Positions 33,312-43,944 of a stretch of 64,000 bases of DNA are shown here, one piece after another (the stretch's first letter is position 1; the number at the start of each line of letters is the position of its first letter). The DNA is taken from assembly GCA_022842785.1 (NCBI GenBank), contig JALHOW010000001.1, positions 806,001-870,000 on the forward strand, read 5' to 3'. A model generated the notes under the pieces. It made no database searches and was not told the DNA's origin. It saw only the letters and a list, made by a program, of their open reading frames with translations. Made by a program: the position numbers and the translations under genes. This stretch comes from Hyphomicrobiaceae bacterium (GTDB taxonomy: Bacteria; Pseudomonadota; Alphaproteobacteria; Rhizobiales; Hyphomicrobiaceae).

Positions 33312-33923
33312 ATGACCTCCACCACAAAGCCGGCCCATGCGACGGCGAACAAGATCAAGCGGCGCCCCTTCGTTGCGGAACTGCTGAAGCACCGCGGCAA
33401 CGCGCTCGTCGTGCCGGGCCTCGGCAGTCCCACATGGGATATCTCTGCCGCCGGCGATCAGCCCGAGTATCTCTATTCCTGGGGCGGCATGGGCCTCGCC
33501 GTTTCCACGGCGCTCGGCATTGCGCTCGCCCAGCCGGATCGGCGCGTGCTCGCCATTACTGGCGACGGCGAGATGATGATGGGCATCGGCTCACTCGGCG
33601 TCGTTGCCGATCAGGCGCCGAAGAACCTCGGCATTCTCGTCCTCGACAATGAGCACTTCGGTGAGACGGGCCGCCAGCACGGTCTCACGGGCGCGCGCAC
33701 GGACATGTGCAAGGTCGCCGAGGGCTTCGGCATCGCGAAGACGCTGCTCGTCACGGAGGAATCTCAGGTCGGCGCGCTCGCCGAGTTGATGTTCAAGACA
33801 CCGGGACCGACATTCGCCATTGCCAAGATCGCGATCACGGAAGATCCCTGGTCCCTGCCGGTCAAGGATGGTGCGGCGATCGCCCATCGCTTCCGCATTG
33901 CCGTCGGTGTCGAGAAGCTCTGA
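33312..33923 (+). CDS. ThDP-dependent decarboxylase-type enzyme, PP-domain subunit
   Basis: A 203-residue subunit carrying the diphosphate-binding half: YSWGGMGLAVSTALGIALAQP, then the metal/ThDP motif GDGEMMMGIGSLGVVADQAPKNLGILVLDNEHFGETG (GDG with a downstream Asn). Together with the preceding gene it would make an alpha2beta2-type enzyme like ComE/ComD. Splitting the enzyme into two short subunits is normal for the sulfo- and phosphonopyruvate decarboxylase branch. A 71-base gap leads to the monooxygenase gene. Confidence 0.87.
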   Translation: MTSTTKPAHATANKIKRRPFVAELLKHRGNALVVPGLGSPTWDISAAGDQPEYLYSWGGMGLAVSTALGIALAQPDRRVLAITGDGEMMMGIGSLGVVADQAPKNLGILVLDNEHFGETGRQHGLTGARTDMCKVAEGFGIAKTLLVTEESQVGALAELMFKTPGPTFAIAKIAITEDPWSLPVKDGAAIAHRFRIAVGVEKL

Positions 33924-33994
33924 TTGCGCGCCGTCAAGACCAAGAGCCTGGAAAGGGCCTTCGATGAGGAATTGAGCCGAGCTGGAGGTCGAAA

Positions 33995-35638
<1,644 letters not shown>

Positions 35639-35653
35639 AGCGCTCAAATGAAA

Positions 35654-35682
35654 CGGGCGCCCCTGGATCCCAGAGGCGCCCG
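35654..35682. terminator. Terminator between monooxygenase and rpoH
   Basis: CGGGCGCC and GGCGCCCG enclose a smaller CTGG/CCAG pairing, giving a long stable hairpin followed by ATTGATTTT. It lies between the convergent monooxygenase and rpoH genes. Confidence 0.85.
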
Positions 35683-35711
35683 ATTGATTTTCGAGATCGA
35701 TAACGCGCGCC

Positions 35712-36602
35712 TTATGCCTCGACGCGGGCTTCGATCTTCGCATTTGCCTTCTGCACGGCGCTCTGCACCTTCTCGAAGGCACGTACTTCGATCTGGCGAA
35801 TGCGCTCGCGCGACACGCCGAACTCGACGGAGAGGTCCTCGAGCGTCGCCGGATCGTCGCGCAGGCGGCGGGCCTCGAAGATCTGGCGCTCGCGGTCCGT
35901 GAGCGACTTGAGTGCGTTGCCAAGCATGCTCCGGCGCAGCGTCAGCTCCTCGCTCTCGGCGAGCTGCTCCTCCTGATCCGGCGTCTCGTCGACGAGCCAG
36001 TCCTGCCATTCGCCGGACTCGGAGTCGGCGCGCACGGGCGCGTTGAGCGAGGCGTCGCCGCTCAGGCGCCGGTTCATGGAGACGACATCTTCCTCGCTCA
36101 CGCCGAGCTTGGTCGCAATCTCCTTGACCTGGTCGGGCCTGAGTTCGCCCTCCTCGATGGCCTGGATCTGCCCCTTCACGCGGCGAAGGTTGAAGAACAG
36201 CTTCTTCTGCGAGGCCGTGGTGCCCATCTTCACGAGGCTCCACGAGCGCAGGATGTACTCCTGGATCGAGGCCCGGATCCACCACATAGCATAGGTCGCG
36301 AGGCGGAAGCCCTTGTCGGGGTCGAAGCGCTTGACGGCCTGCATGAGGCCGACGTTGCCCTCCGAGATCACCTCACCCATGGGGAGGCCGTAGCCGCGAT
36401 AGCCCATGGCAATGCGGCCGACGAGGCGCAAATGCGACGTGACGAGCTTGTGCGCCGCCTCAGTGTCCTCGTGCTGCTGCCAGCGCTTGGCCAGCATGAA
36501 TTCCTCGTTCGGCTCCAGCATGGGGAACCGGCGAATTTCCTCGAGGTAGCGGGACAGGCCGGCCGAGCCTGAGGCTACGACCGGGAGTGCTTTGGTCGCC
36601 AT
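35712..36602 (-). CDS. rpoH: RNA polymerase sigma-32 factor
   Basis: A 296-residue heat-shock sigma factor. Region 2 reads LVGRIAMGYRGYGLPMGEVISEGNVGLMQAVKRFDPDKGFRLATYAMWWIRASIQEYILRSW, split here as 2.1-2.4. The RpoH box QKKLFFNLRR, which separates sigma-32 from housekeeping sigma factors, is present. Region 4 ends with LEDLSVEFGVSRERIRQIEVRAFEKVQ. A sigma-32 target, the hsp20 promoter at 48.4 kb, lies in the same window. Hyphomicrobiales often have more than one rpoH, so which paralogue this is cannot be said. Confidence 0.97.
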   Translation of the reverse strand: MATKALPVVASGSAGLSRYLEEIRRFPMLEPNEEFMLAKRWQQHEDTEAAHKLVTSHLRLVGRIAMGYRGYGLPMGEVISEGNVGLMQAVKRFDPDKGFRLATYAMWWIRASIQEYILRSWSLVKMGTTASQKKLFFNLRRVKGQIQAIEEGELRPDQVKEIATKLGVSEEDVVSMNRRLSGDASLNAPVRADSESGEWQDWLVDETPDQEEQLAESEELTLRRSMLGNALKSLTDRERQIFEARRLRDDPATLEDLSVEFGVSRERIRQIEVRAFEKVQSAVQKANAKIEARVEA

Positions 36603-36928
36603 AGCTATTTCCCTCTCTTCACGCCACTGGGCCGCTTCGAACTGTAATGCCCCGTTGCGCGATTAGTTTCCGCGGGATGCCCGCACCGTGTGTGCGTCAG
36701 TCGTCCATCCGGCGGATAAAGTTCATCGTGTTGATTGCAAAATACGCCTGATACCCGCCCGGCTCCACTACTGATGCACGTTCATCACGACCTGTTGAGG
36801 CCACGTGATAGCAAGCGTTCACGCACGTGATCAGAACGGATGAAACCCTGCAGATCCGTCGCTAAGGACGGCGCAATTCGTGTTTCTTTTTATCGACATA
36901 CGATGCGCGGCGGTGGGCGGGATTGCAC
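36603..36928 (-). promoter_or_regulatory. Intergenic region upstream of rpoH
   Basis: About 325 bases with no supported gene, between rpoH and the phosphatase gene on the same strand. On the minus strand a TTGCAA is followed by about 15 bases and CTTTAT, around 36720-36742, a possible sigma-70-type promoter for rpoH. A short CCGTC/GACGG hairpin at 36856-36871 lies beyond the phosphatase stop and could end that transcript. Neither is strong. Confidence 0.4.
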
Positions 36929-37435
36929 TTATCCGGCCGGATCACGGATCCACACCGCAAAGTCGAAGATCCACTGGCGCTGCGCTTCAGTCTCGGGAAT
37001 GCGCCGGCCACGCGCCGTCGAAACGGCTTGGATCGCTGCCTCGGGATCCATGCCGAGTCGCACGAGCACGCCGCAAGCAAAGAGCGGCGAACGGCCGCGT
37101 CCGGCAAAGCAATGCACGCCGACAGCACGCCCCGCATCGACATCGGCCGCGACCGTGTCGATGAGCGCCCCGGCGGCCTCGAAGGACGCTGGAACGCCGA
37201 AGTCGTCCGTCGGCAGGTTATGGAACGCGAGGCCTTCTTCGGCCGCCACGTTCGCCTCCCAGGCGAGCCCGAGGCGAATCGCCTCCTCGCTCTGGAGCAG
37301 GCTGACGAGCACGTCGATGCCATCCCCACGCAAGGATTTCAACTGGCCGGCAAGCCCGTAGGCGGGATCGGGGCGGGTGACGACCGCCAACCGCCCGCGC
37401 ACGAGATCGCGGACCCAGTAAACCGTCGGCAGCAT
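36929..37435 (-). CDS. Dual-specificity/tyrosine phosphatase-like protein
   Basis: A 168-residue protein with the cysteine phosphatase signature HCFAGRGRSPL (HCx5RS), a general-acid region at LPTDDFGVP, and YWVRDLVRGRLAVVTRP at the start. Bacterial members of this DSP/CDKN3-like group are small cytosolic phosphatases of unknown target. It begins 13 bases after the end of the upstream oxidoreductase gene on the same strand, so they are probably one transcript. Confidence 0.85.
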   Translation of the reverse strand: MLPTVYWVRDLVRGRLAVVTRPDPAYGLAGQLKSLRGDGIDVLVSLLQSEEAIRLGLAWEANVAAEEGLAFHNLPTDDFGVPASFEAAGALIDTVAADVDAGRAVGVHCFAGRGRSPLFACGVLVRLGMDPEAAIQAVSTARGRRIPETEAQRQWIFDFAVWIRDPAG

Positions 37436-37448
37436 GATGCCTCGTCAG

Positions 37449-38573
37449 CTACTCCGCTGCTTTTGCAGCGGGCACATAACGCTTAGCGGGCGCCCATGTC
37501 TTGATCGTGGCGCGCGCGTACTGGACAGAGACCGGAACATCCGCGCCGAGGCGCCATGCCGCGTGCCATGCCCAGTGCGGGTCATCCAGGAAGCCACGCG
37601 CGAGCGCAACCATGTCCGCCTTGCCGCTTGCGACGATCTCCTCAGCCTGCTCCGCTTCGGTAATCAGGCCGACAGCCATGGTCGCCATGCCCGTGGCCTT
37701 CTTGATCGCCTCCGCGAAGGGCACCTGATAACCGCGCCCCAGCTGAATCTTCTGATCGGGATGATTGCCGCCCGAGGAGACGTCGATGAAATCGCAGCCC
37801 GCCACCTTGAGCTTCTGGGCGAAGAAGATCGAGTCTTCGATCTGGAGGCCATCGTCCATCCAGTCCACGGCCGAGATGCGAATACCGAGCGGCTTGTGCT
37901 TCGGCCAGACTTCGCGCACGGCGGCGAAGATCTCGAGCGGCAGGCGAATGCGGTTCTCGCGGCTGCCGCCGTACTGATCCGTGCGCTTGTTGGAGAGCGG
38001 CGAGATGAACTGGTGCAGCAGGTAGCCGTGCGCGCCATGGATCTCGATGAGGTCGAAGCCGATGCGATCCGCGCGCCGTGTGGCCGCGACGAATGCCGCC
38101 TTCAGTGCGTCGATCTCGGCGAGCGTATACGCCTCCGGCGTGTGCCAGCCCGGCGCGAAGGGAATGGCGGACGCGGACTTCGTCTGCCAGGCGTCCTGCT
38201 CCAGCGGGTCGGAATGCGCCTTGCTCTCCCAGGGGCGCTTGCAGGATGCCTTGCGGCCCGCATGGCCGAGCTGAATGCCGACCTTCGCCGTGCCATAGCG
38301 TTTGCAGGCAGCGACGACGCGCTTCATCGCGGCTTCGTTCTCATCGTTGGCGAGTGCGGGGCAGCCGTGGGTAATGCGACCGGTGAGTTCGACGCCCGTC
38401 GCCTCCACGATCAGCAGGCCAGCGCCCGAATTCGAGAGCGAGCCGAGGTGGAGCATGTGCCAGTCGGTCATGTTGCCGTTCTCGGCCGAGTACTGGCACA
38501 TGGGCGCGACGACGACCCGGTTGGCGAGTTCCAGTTCACCGAGCTTGATGGGCTCAAACAGCTTGCTGCTCAT
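37449..38573 (-). CDS. NADH:flavin oxidoreductase, old yellow enzyme family (YqjM-like)
   Basis: A 374-residue TIM-barrel flavoenzyme. It starts with LFEPIKLGELELANRVVVAPMCQYSAENG, the thermophilic-type OYE signature with Cys in PMCQYS. IQLGHAGRKAS and the catalytic IHGAHGYLLHQFISPLSNKRTDQYGGS follow, with the His pair. These enzymes reduce activated C=C bonds of enones with NAD(P)H. The ATG at 38573 fits the family start; a longer frame upstream has no family content. Its position near monooxygenase genes may be chance. Confidence 0.93.
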   Translation of the reverse strand: MSSKLFEPIKLGELELANRVVVAPMCQYSAENGNMTDWHMLHLGSLSNSGAGLLIVEATGVELTGRITHGCPALANDENEAAMKRVVAACKRYGTAKVGIQLGHAGRKASCKRPWESKAHSDPLEQDAWQTKSASAIPFAPGWHTPEAYTLAEIDALKAAFVAATRRADRIGFDLIEIHGAHGYLLHQFISPLSNKRTDQYGGSRENRIRLPLEIFAAVREVWPKHKPLGIRISAVDWMDDGLQIEDSIFFAQKLKVAGCDFIDVSSGGNHPDQKIQLGRGYQVPFAEAIKKATGMATMAVGLITEAEQAEEIVASGKADMVALARGFLDDPHWAWHAAWRLGADVPVSVQYARATIKTWAPAKRYVPAAKAAE

Positions 38574-38642
38574 GAGGAAGCATTTCCCTTCTGTCAGGAT
38601 GGGCCGCGAGGCCAAGGCGAAGGTGCGGGAGTTCGACGGCAC

Positions 38643-38871
38643 CGGAGGCAGTGTTCAGGCGCTGAATAGCACGCGAAGGCCCCTGCTGACCACTGGCTGA
38701 CCACTGCCCGGGCCCTCACAAGTGCGTTGAGGTCGCCCCATCAGGCCCTTGGGCCATCAAAGGTCTTTACACAGGCCCCAACGCGACTTATGTGCACCCC
38801 CACGTGCGGCGATCTCTGCTGGTCCCCTGCAGCTCGCCCGGTCACAGTTCGACTGGTGGAGGTCCCATGAG
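38643..38871 (+). ncRNA. Candidate structured leader (speF-like) before ornithine decarboxylase
   Basis: A 229-base untranslated gap precedes an ornithine decarboxylase gene. It contains a GGCCC-TT-GGGCC hairpin (38744-38755) enclosed by a GTCGC/GCGAC pairing, and more GC-rich repeats near the 5' side. In Alphaproteobacteria the speF RNA motif is known to lie in this position. I cannot align it to the speF consensus by eye, so the identity rests on location and visible pairing only. Confidence 0.35.
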
Positions 38872-40059
38872 ATGGAGACATTTCTTTCTGCCTCGGCGCT
38901 GATTGCAGCCCGTAAGCCCGAGAAGCCCATCATCGGCCTGCGTCCGCACGCAGCGGGCCGCGCAGCGCGGTGGTTTCTCGCGAATTTCCCCGGTGATGTC
39001 GCCTACGCCTACAAGGCCAACAGCACGCCCTTCCTGATCGGCGCGCTGTACGGCGCCGGCATCCGTCATTTCGACGTCGCTTCACTGCCCGAGCTCGAGG
39101 ATGCCAAAACCATCCCCGATGTGACATTCCATTTCATGCATCCGGTGAAGTCGCGCCATGCCATCCGGCGGGCCTTCCAGCTCGGCTGCCGTTCCTTCTC
39201 GCTCGACAGTGAGGATGAGCTGAAGAAGATCGTCGAAGAGACCGGCGGCGCCCAAGACCTCTCGCTTTGGGTGCGCATTGCCGTGCCCGCGATCAACGCC
39301 GTCATTCCGCTCGAGAACAAATTCGGGATCACCGGCCCCGCAGCCGCACGCCTGCTGATGAAGGCGCGCCAGGTGGCCAAGTCGCTCGGCATTTCGTTTC
39401 ACGTCGGCTCGCAGACGCTCGCGCCGCAGGCCTATACGTCAGCGCTCGGCGAGGCGAGGAAGCTCATCACGCGGGCGGGCGTCGTCGTCGACGGTATCGA
39501 CGTTGGCGGGGGCTTTCCGGCGCGCTACTCGGATGAAGGGCAGGCACAGCTCGCAGAGTTCATCCAGGCCGTCCGCGAGGGTTTCGCGACGCTCCCCGTG
39601 GCGAGTAACTGCCGCCTGATGTGCGAGCCGGGCCGCGCGCTCTGCGCCGAGTCCGAGAGCCTCATCGTGCGGGTCGATGCGCGGCGCGGCGGCGATCTCT
39701 ACATCAATGATGGCAGCTATGGGATGCTGTTTGACGCAGCCCATCTTGGCTTCACGTTCCCTGTGCGCTTGGTCGGCCGAGAGGTGCGCGACCCGAGTGC
39801 GCTCGCGCCCTTCCAGTTCTGGGGGCCGACGTGCGACTCGATCGACCACATGAAGGGCCCCTTCATGCTGCCGGCCTCCATTCGCGAGGGTGACTACATC
39901 GAGATCGGCAACACGGGCGCCTATGCGCGCGCCATTGCCGGCAAGTTCAACGGATTCGGTTTCTATGAGGAGGTTATCCTCAAGGACGAGCCGATCTACT
40001 CGATGTATGGCGAGGATGCGGTTAGTCGCCCTGCCGAACGGGCTGGCGTGACGGTCTAA
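38872..40059 (+). CDS. Ornithine decarboxylase, fold type III PLP enzyme
   Basis: A 395-residue PLP decarboxylase of the alanine racemase fold, making putrescine from ornithine (some members also use lysine). The PLP lysine is K48 in VAYAYKANSTPFL. HVGSQ, DVGGGFPARY, EPGRALCAES and the active-site loop FWGPTCDSIDHM with the catalytic Cys-Asp are all present. The ATG at 38872 has GGAGG nine bases upstream. A long leader before it may be regulatory. Its length is typical of the alphaproteobacterial eukaryote-like ODC group. Confidence 0.93.
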   Translation: METFLSASALIAARKPEKPIIGLRPHAAGRAARWFLANFPGDVAYAYKANSTPFLIGALYGAGIRHFDVASLPELEDAKTIPDVTFHFMHPVKSRHAIRRAFQLGCRSFSLDSEDELKKIVEETGGAQDLSLWVRIAVPAINAVIPLENKFGITGPAAARLLMKARQVAKSLGISFHVGSQTLAPQAYTSALGEARKLITRAGVVVDGIDVGGGFPARYSDEGQAQLAEFIQAVREGFATLPVASNCRLMCEPGRALCAESESLIVRVDARRGGDLYINDGSYGMLFDAAHLGFTFPVRLVGREVRDPSALAPFQFWGPTCDSIDHMKGPFMLPASIREGDYIEIGNTGAYARAIAGKFNGFGFYEEVILKDEPIYSMYGEDAVSRPAERAGVTV

Positions 40060-40089
40060 CCCGCAGCAGGTGTGCGCTCTCGGCAGGCT

Positions 40090-40539
40090 CTACCTGCCGA
40101 GGCGAGAGGCCAAGGTTACCGCCGTCGCACGAAGCGCATCATCGCCGGGATTGGGCAGCGCCTGAAAGGTGAGCTTTGTCTCAACGATATAGCGCCGCGA
40201 TGTTATGTCGGTTTTCTCGACGAGCGGGATGACGTGCGCGTGGGCGTGCGAGACATCACCGCCCGTGAACATGAAGGCGACGCGCTTCACCTCATACATT
40301 TGCTTCTGGATCTTCGCGAGACGCTGTCCAAGCGCCATGATCTCCGCACCGATCTCCGCCGGCAGTTCGTCGAAGGTCTCGTAGTGGTCGCGAGGAATGA
40401 TCTGCACGTGTCCTTCCCGGATCGGTCCGATGTCGAGGAAGGCGACCAGTCGGTCATTCCTATAGACTTCATGCGCGGGGATCTCTCCCCGCGCGATCCG
40501 GCAGAATAGACAGCCGTCGCGCACTTGTTGTCCCGCCAT
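40090..40539 (-). CDS. HIT-family nucleotide-binding hydrolase
   Basis: A 149-residue histidine-triad protein. CLFCRIARGEIPAHEVY gives the N-terminal zinc-type cysteines, and the catalytic triad is SHAHAHVIPL (HxHxH). The enzyme would hydrolyse nucleoside phosphoramidates or dinucleotides such as AMP conjugates. The start at 40539 lies four bases after the end of the upstream metallo-hydrolase gene, so the two are one transcript. Confidence 0.93.
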   Translation of the reverse strand: MAGQQVRDGCLFCRIARGEIPAHEVYRNDRLVAFLDIGPIREGHVQIIPRDHYETFDELPAEIGAEIMALGQRLAKIQKQMYEVKRVAFMFTGGDVSHAHAHVIPLVEKTDITSRRYIVETKLTFQALPNPGDDALRATAVTLASRLGR

Positions 40540-40543
40540 CAGT

Positions 40544-41416
40544 CTAGACGCCCTTGAAGCCGAAGGCATTGCCATCGCGCACGACCGTTCCTGCCGTGGG
40601 CATCGGGAAGTGTGCCGGCATGACGATCATGTCGGTCTCGGCATTTCGCTCGAGGAACGCCTGCCGGTTCTTCGCCGAGAGCGTCATGTCCGTGTCGACG
40701 CGACAGCACAGCTCCGGATAGAGGAATTGGAGTTGGTGATGTATGGCGTCGCCGACGAAGACGCCGCGCCTGCCGCCGCTCGCAACATTGATGAGCACCA
40801 GTCCTGGCGAATGACCATGACAGGGCTCGAGCCAGATGCCCTTCTCCAGCTCGAAGTCGTCATCGACGAGCACCGCCTGCTCGGCCCGCTTGATGGGGAG
40901 CACGCTGTCCTCGAAGGAGAGCACGTGCATGTTGTTCCTGTCGCCTTTGGCGTACTCGGCATCCCAGAAGTCGTACTCGCGCCGCGCCATGATGTGCTTG
41001 GCATTGGGGAAGGTCGGGACCCACTTGCCGTCCTGCAGGCGGGTATTCCAACCCACATGATCCCAGTGCAGGTGCGTGCACATGACGTAGTCGACCTGCT
41101 CCGGCTTGACCCCCTGGGCAGCGAGGTCCGCCAGATAGTTCGTCTGCATCATGCTGAAGTCGGCGCGCGCCGGGCGCGACTTGTGGTTACCGCAGCAGGT
41201 GTCGATCAGGATCGTGTGCTTCGGCGTGCGCACGACGAACGAATGGAAGCTCATGAGCAGCTTGTTGTCGGCGCTGATGAGATTGCCGAGGCGAGCCTTG
41301 CCGTCGGCGAGTTGCGCCTCCGTGCAGGCCGGAAAGAACTCGCGGGCGACAAAGGCTGGAAATTCGAGTTCGACCACACGGTCGATGCTGAATTCGCCGA
41401 TCTGGGTCAGGCTCAT
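40544..41416 (-). CDS. MBL-fold metallo-hydrolase
   Basis: A 290-residue metallo-beta-lactamase-fold protein. The metal-binding motif CTHLHWDHVGWN (HxHxDH) near residue 115, CHGHSPG and FVGDAIHH supply the other ligands, and a later His (MPAHFPMP) completes the set. The layout is like AHL-lactonase/lactonase-type members, but quorum-quenching activity cannot be claimed from this. It is co-transcribed with the HIT gene and divergent from a glyoxalase-fold gene. Confidence 0.9.
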   Translation of the reverse strand: MSLTQIGEFSIDRVVELEFPAFVAREFFPACTEAQLADGKARLGNLISADNKLLMSFHSFVVRTPKHTILIDTCCGNHKSRPARADFSMMQTNYLADLAAQGVKPEQVDYVMCTHLHWDHVGWNTRLQDGKWVPTFPNAKHIMARREYDFWDAEYAKGDRNNMHVLSFEDSVLPIKRAEQAVLVDDDFELEKGIWLEPCHGHSPGLVLINVASGGRRGVFVGDAIHHQLQFLYPELCCRVDTDMTLSAKNRQAFLERNAETDMIVMPAHFPMPTAGTVVRDGNAFGFKGV

Positions 41417-41566
41417 GCGCGCGTCTCCTCCGGTCTTCCTGCTGCGGGCGGATCATGGCGCGGTGAGCCGGCCATGAGCAAGCCCATTGGGTGACATGCC
41501 GGCTTCCCTATTGCCGCCGCACGGGTCCATGGCGCACCATGCCGCCAACAAGCGGAGGAAATGCGG

Positions 41567-42016
41567 ATGGCTGTCAAAGTCACGCGGTTCAATCACACGG
41601 CCTTCACGGTGGGCGATCTCGACGCGGTGCTGCCGTTCTTCGTTGAAGGCCTTGGTTTCAAGCAGATCTCGCGGGGGCCTCGTGACGGAGAGCTGTTGTC
41701 TGCCATGACCGGCGTTGCCGGCGTCGAACTCGAGATTGCCTATGTCGAAGGTCCCGGCCACTGGGTCGAGCTGATCCAGTACAAGGCGCCGGCTGACCGC
41801 GGCACGGTCCGCCCACGCCTCTGTGATGCAGGGGCCGCACACATTGCGCTCGATGTCGATGATATCGAAGTGGCAGTGGCCATGGCCGAGCGCTATGGCT
41901 TCACATCTCCGGGCAGCATGATTACGAGCAAGGCTGGCCCGAGCACTGGCCGCCGGGTGATCTACGTGCGCAATGCCGAGGGCCTGACGATCGAATTCAT
42001 GGAGGCCAGGTCGTGA
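41567..42016 (+). CDS. VOC-family (glyoxalase-fold) protein
   Basis: A 149-residue metalloprotein of the vicinal-oxygen-chelate superfamily with two beta-alpha-beta-beta-beta units. VTRFNHTAFTVGDLDAVLPFFVEGLGF starts the first, and AAHIALDVDDIEVAVAMAERYGF the second. Ligands would be the His in each unit and Glu in GHWVELIQY and TIEFMEAR. An ATG at 41561 is too close to the GGAGGA site, so the ATG at 41567 (8-base spacing) is taken. The GTGA at its end overlaps the enoyl-CoA hydratase start. Confidence 0.88.
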   Translation: MAVKVTRFNHTAFTVGDLDAVLPFFVEGLGFKQISRGPRDGELLSAMTGVAGVELEIAYVEGPGHWVELIQYKAPADRGTVRPRLCDAGAAHIALDVDDIEVAVAMAERYGFTSPGSMITSKAGPSTGRRVIYVRNAEGLTIEFMEARS

Positions 42017-42789
42017 GCGCGGCAACCGATCTTGTCCTGACAGAGCTGCGCGGCCGCGTTCTGATCGTGACGCTCAACCGGCCTTCCGTGCTTAATGCCA
42101 TGAGCCCTGAGCTGCGCGCGGCCTTCATCGCAATTATGAAGGCCGCGAACGCAAATGAAGCGGTCGGCGCGATTGTCATAACCGGCGCCGGCAAAGCCTT
42201 CTCTGCCGGCCAGGACCTCAATGAGACGGCTAATCTCTCCATAGACAAAGTCCGCGGCTGGTGCTCAGCGCTCCGCGATCTCTATCAGTCCGTGCGTGAC
42301 CTTTCGAAGCCGGCCGTGGCCGCTTGGAACGGCATTGCAGCGGGCGCTGGGATGCAGATTGGCCTCTGCTGCGACGTGCGCGTTGCGCACCCGGCAGCAC
42401 GTATCGGTCAGCCGGAAGTGCGCGCTGGGCTCGCCAGCATAGTCGGCACGTATTTCATGAGCCTCTATGTCGGGCATGGGGCCAACCGCGAGCTGTCCCT
42501 CTCCGGCGGTCTCGTCAGCGGCGAGCGCGCGCACGCCATCGGGCTCGTCGATCATCTGGCGCCCGAGGGTGAGGTGCTCTCGAAAGCCATCGAGATCGCC
42601 GAGGAACTGTTGAAGGTGCCGCCCGTGGCCATGCGGCTCACCAAGGAACGCCTGCGCGCGCTGACGCAACCGGGCTTCGACGATGCCACAGCTGCCGGCG
42701 TGCGCTATTCGCTCGAGGCCTACGCCACGGGCGAGCCACAGCGCATCATGAAGGGATTTCTGGCCGAGCGCGCCCAGCGCAGGAAATGA
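42013..42789 (+). CDS. Enoyl-CoA hydratase/isomerase family protein
   Basis: A 258-residue crotonase-fold enzyme acting on acyl-CoA. VTLNRPSVLNAM, the CoA-binding GAGKAFSAGQDL segment and the oxyanion-hole region AWNGIAAGAGMQIGLCCDVRVAHPAARIGQPEVRAGL are clear. The catalytic Glu seems to be in QPEV; the other family Glu position near GIAAGAG is not obvious, so hydratase versus isomerase is left open. It starts at GTG inside the stop of the VOC gene, so the two are translationally coupled and probably share a pathway. Confidence 0.9.
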   Translation: MSAATDLVLTELRGRVLIVTLNRPSVLNAMSPELRAAFIAIMKAANANEAVGAIVITGAGKAFSAGQDLNETANLSIDKVRGWCSALRDLYQSVRDLSKPAVAAWNGIAAGAGMQIGLCCDVRVAHPAARIGQPEVRAGLASIVGTYFMSLYVGHGANRELSLSGGLVSGERAHAIGLVDHLAPEGEVLSKAIEIAEELLKVPPVAMRLTKERLRALTQPGFDDATAAGVRYSLEAYATGEPQRIMKGFLAERAQRRK

Positions 42790-42798
42790 GCCGCGCAA

Positions 42799-43281
42799 CT
42801 ACGCCCGATGATAGGGATGGCCCGAGAGGATCGTGATCGCGCGATAGACCTGCTCGACGAGCACTACGCGAGCAAGGCCGTGCGGCAGGGTCATGGGGCC
42901 GAGTGACAGGGTCATATGCGCGCCTTTGCCGGTGAGGCTCGCCGGATGGCCGTCGGGACCGCCGATGATGAGAGCGGCGGCCTTCACGCCCGCATCGCGC
43001 CGAGCGCCGAGATAGGTCGCAAACTCCACACTCGACATCAGGCGCCCCCCCTCGTCGAGCACGATCCTGAGATCGCAGTCGGCTGTCGCATGAAGGAGGC
43101 GCGCGGCCTCGTCGGCTTGGCGTGCGTTCGTGTCGGCGGCGCGGCTCTCGGGAAGTTCCTCGATACTGACTGGCGAAATCCCGATCGCGCGCCCGCTCGT
43201 GACGCGCTTCATATAGCGGGCAATGAGCGCCCGCTCGCCCTCGTCCTTGAGACGGCCGATGGCTGCAATGACAAGGCGCAT
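42799..43281 (-). CDS. rlmH: 23S rRNA pseudouridine-1915 N3-methyltransferase RlmH
   Basis: A 160-residue SPOUT methyltransferase that methylates a pseudouridine in helix 69 of 23S rRNA. The start MRLVIAAIGRLKD, IVLDEGGRLMSSVEFA and the knot region ALIIGGPDGHPASL match the family. The C-terminal LSLGPMTLPHGLARVVLVEQVYRAITILSGHPYHR is nearly invariant; it is given here as landmarks. It follows rsfS, its usual partner. It is convergent with the enoyl-CoA hydratase gene. Confidence 0.97.
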   Translation of the reverse strand: MRLVIAAIGRLKDEGERALIARYMKRVTSGRAIGISPVSIEELPESRAADTNARQADEAARLLHATADCDLRIVLDEGGRLMSSVEFATYLGARRDAGVKAAALIIGGPDGHPASLTGKGAHMTLSLGPMTLPHGLARVVLVEQVYRAITILSGHPYHRA

Positions 43282-43335
43282 GGCGGCCCCTCTGCAGGAT
43301 GCTGCGCGCCCTGCCCGACAACTCCATCTACGGCA

Positions 43336-43746
43336 TTAGTGCGCCGTTGGCTCCGCGCCGCTGTGCGCCGACCACATCTTCTCGAGGTTGTAGAAGCCGC
43401 GGATCTCCGGCTGGAAGACATGGACGATGATATCGCCCGTGTCGATCAGCACCCAATCGCACTGCGGCTGACCTTCCACGCGCACGCGCTCGCACCCTGC
43501 GTCCTTGAGGTTCCGCAGGAGTTGCTCGGCGACGGCGTTCACGTGGCGGTCGGAACGGCCCGTGGCAATGAGCATGAAATCGCCGATCGACGTCTTGCCC
43601 TTCAGATCGATGACGACGACGTCCTCGGCTTTGGCATCGTCGAGCCAGTGGACAACACGGTCCACCAGGGCGGCAGAGTCGCGTCGCTCGGACACGAGCT
43701 CAGTCGGAGGCGTGCTCCCGCGAGCACCCTCGGGCGTGGTTCTCAT
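43336..43746 (-). CDS. rsfS: Ribosomal silencing factor RsfS
   Basis: A 136-residue protein that binds ribosomal protein L14 and blocks subunit joining in slow growth. The family core reads KAEDVVVIDLKGKTSIGDFMLIATGRSDRHVNAVAEQL, with CDWVLIDTGDIIVHVFQPEIRGFYNLEKMW near the end. The first 20 residues are a variable polar extension. It precedes rlmH as usual; nadD, often upstream, is not there, and the 198 bases upstream show no gene. Confidence 0.97.
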   Translation of the reverse strand: MRTTPEGARGSTPPTELVSERRDSAALVDRVVHWLDDAKAEDVVVIDLKGKTSIGDFMLIATGRSDRHVNAVAEQLLRNLKDAGCERVRVEGQPQCDWVLIDTGDIIVHVFQPEIRGFYNLEKMWSAHSGAEPTAH

Positions 43747-43944
43747 CGTTTGGTGAGCGTCCCTTCGTCATCCGACCCTTATGGTCATGCGACCAATCGG
43801 TCTCAAAGTGCCGGGGCCACGATAAATGCCCCGCACCGCCGGCGGATTCCGCCAGCACATAAAAGCATATGATGGCCGGCGCCGCTTTTACAAGCATCAT
43901 GCTTGTCGAAACGGCTCCGATTGATATTTCAGATACTTACGGGA

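Noticed and set aside
40544-41416. Quorum-quenching lactonase call for the MBL-fold gene
   Set aside because: The HxHxDH motif is shared by many hydrolases; nothing in the sequence or neighbours points to acyl-homoserine lactones.
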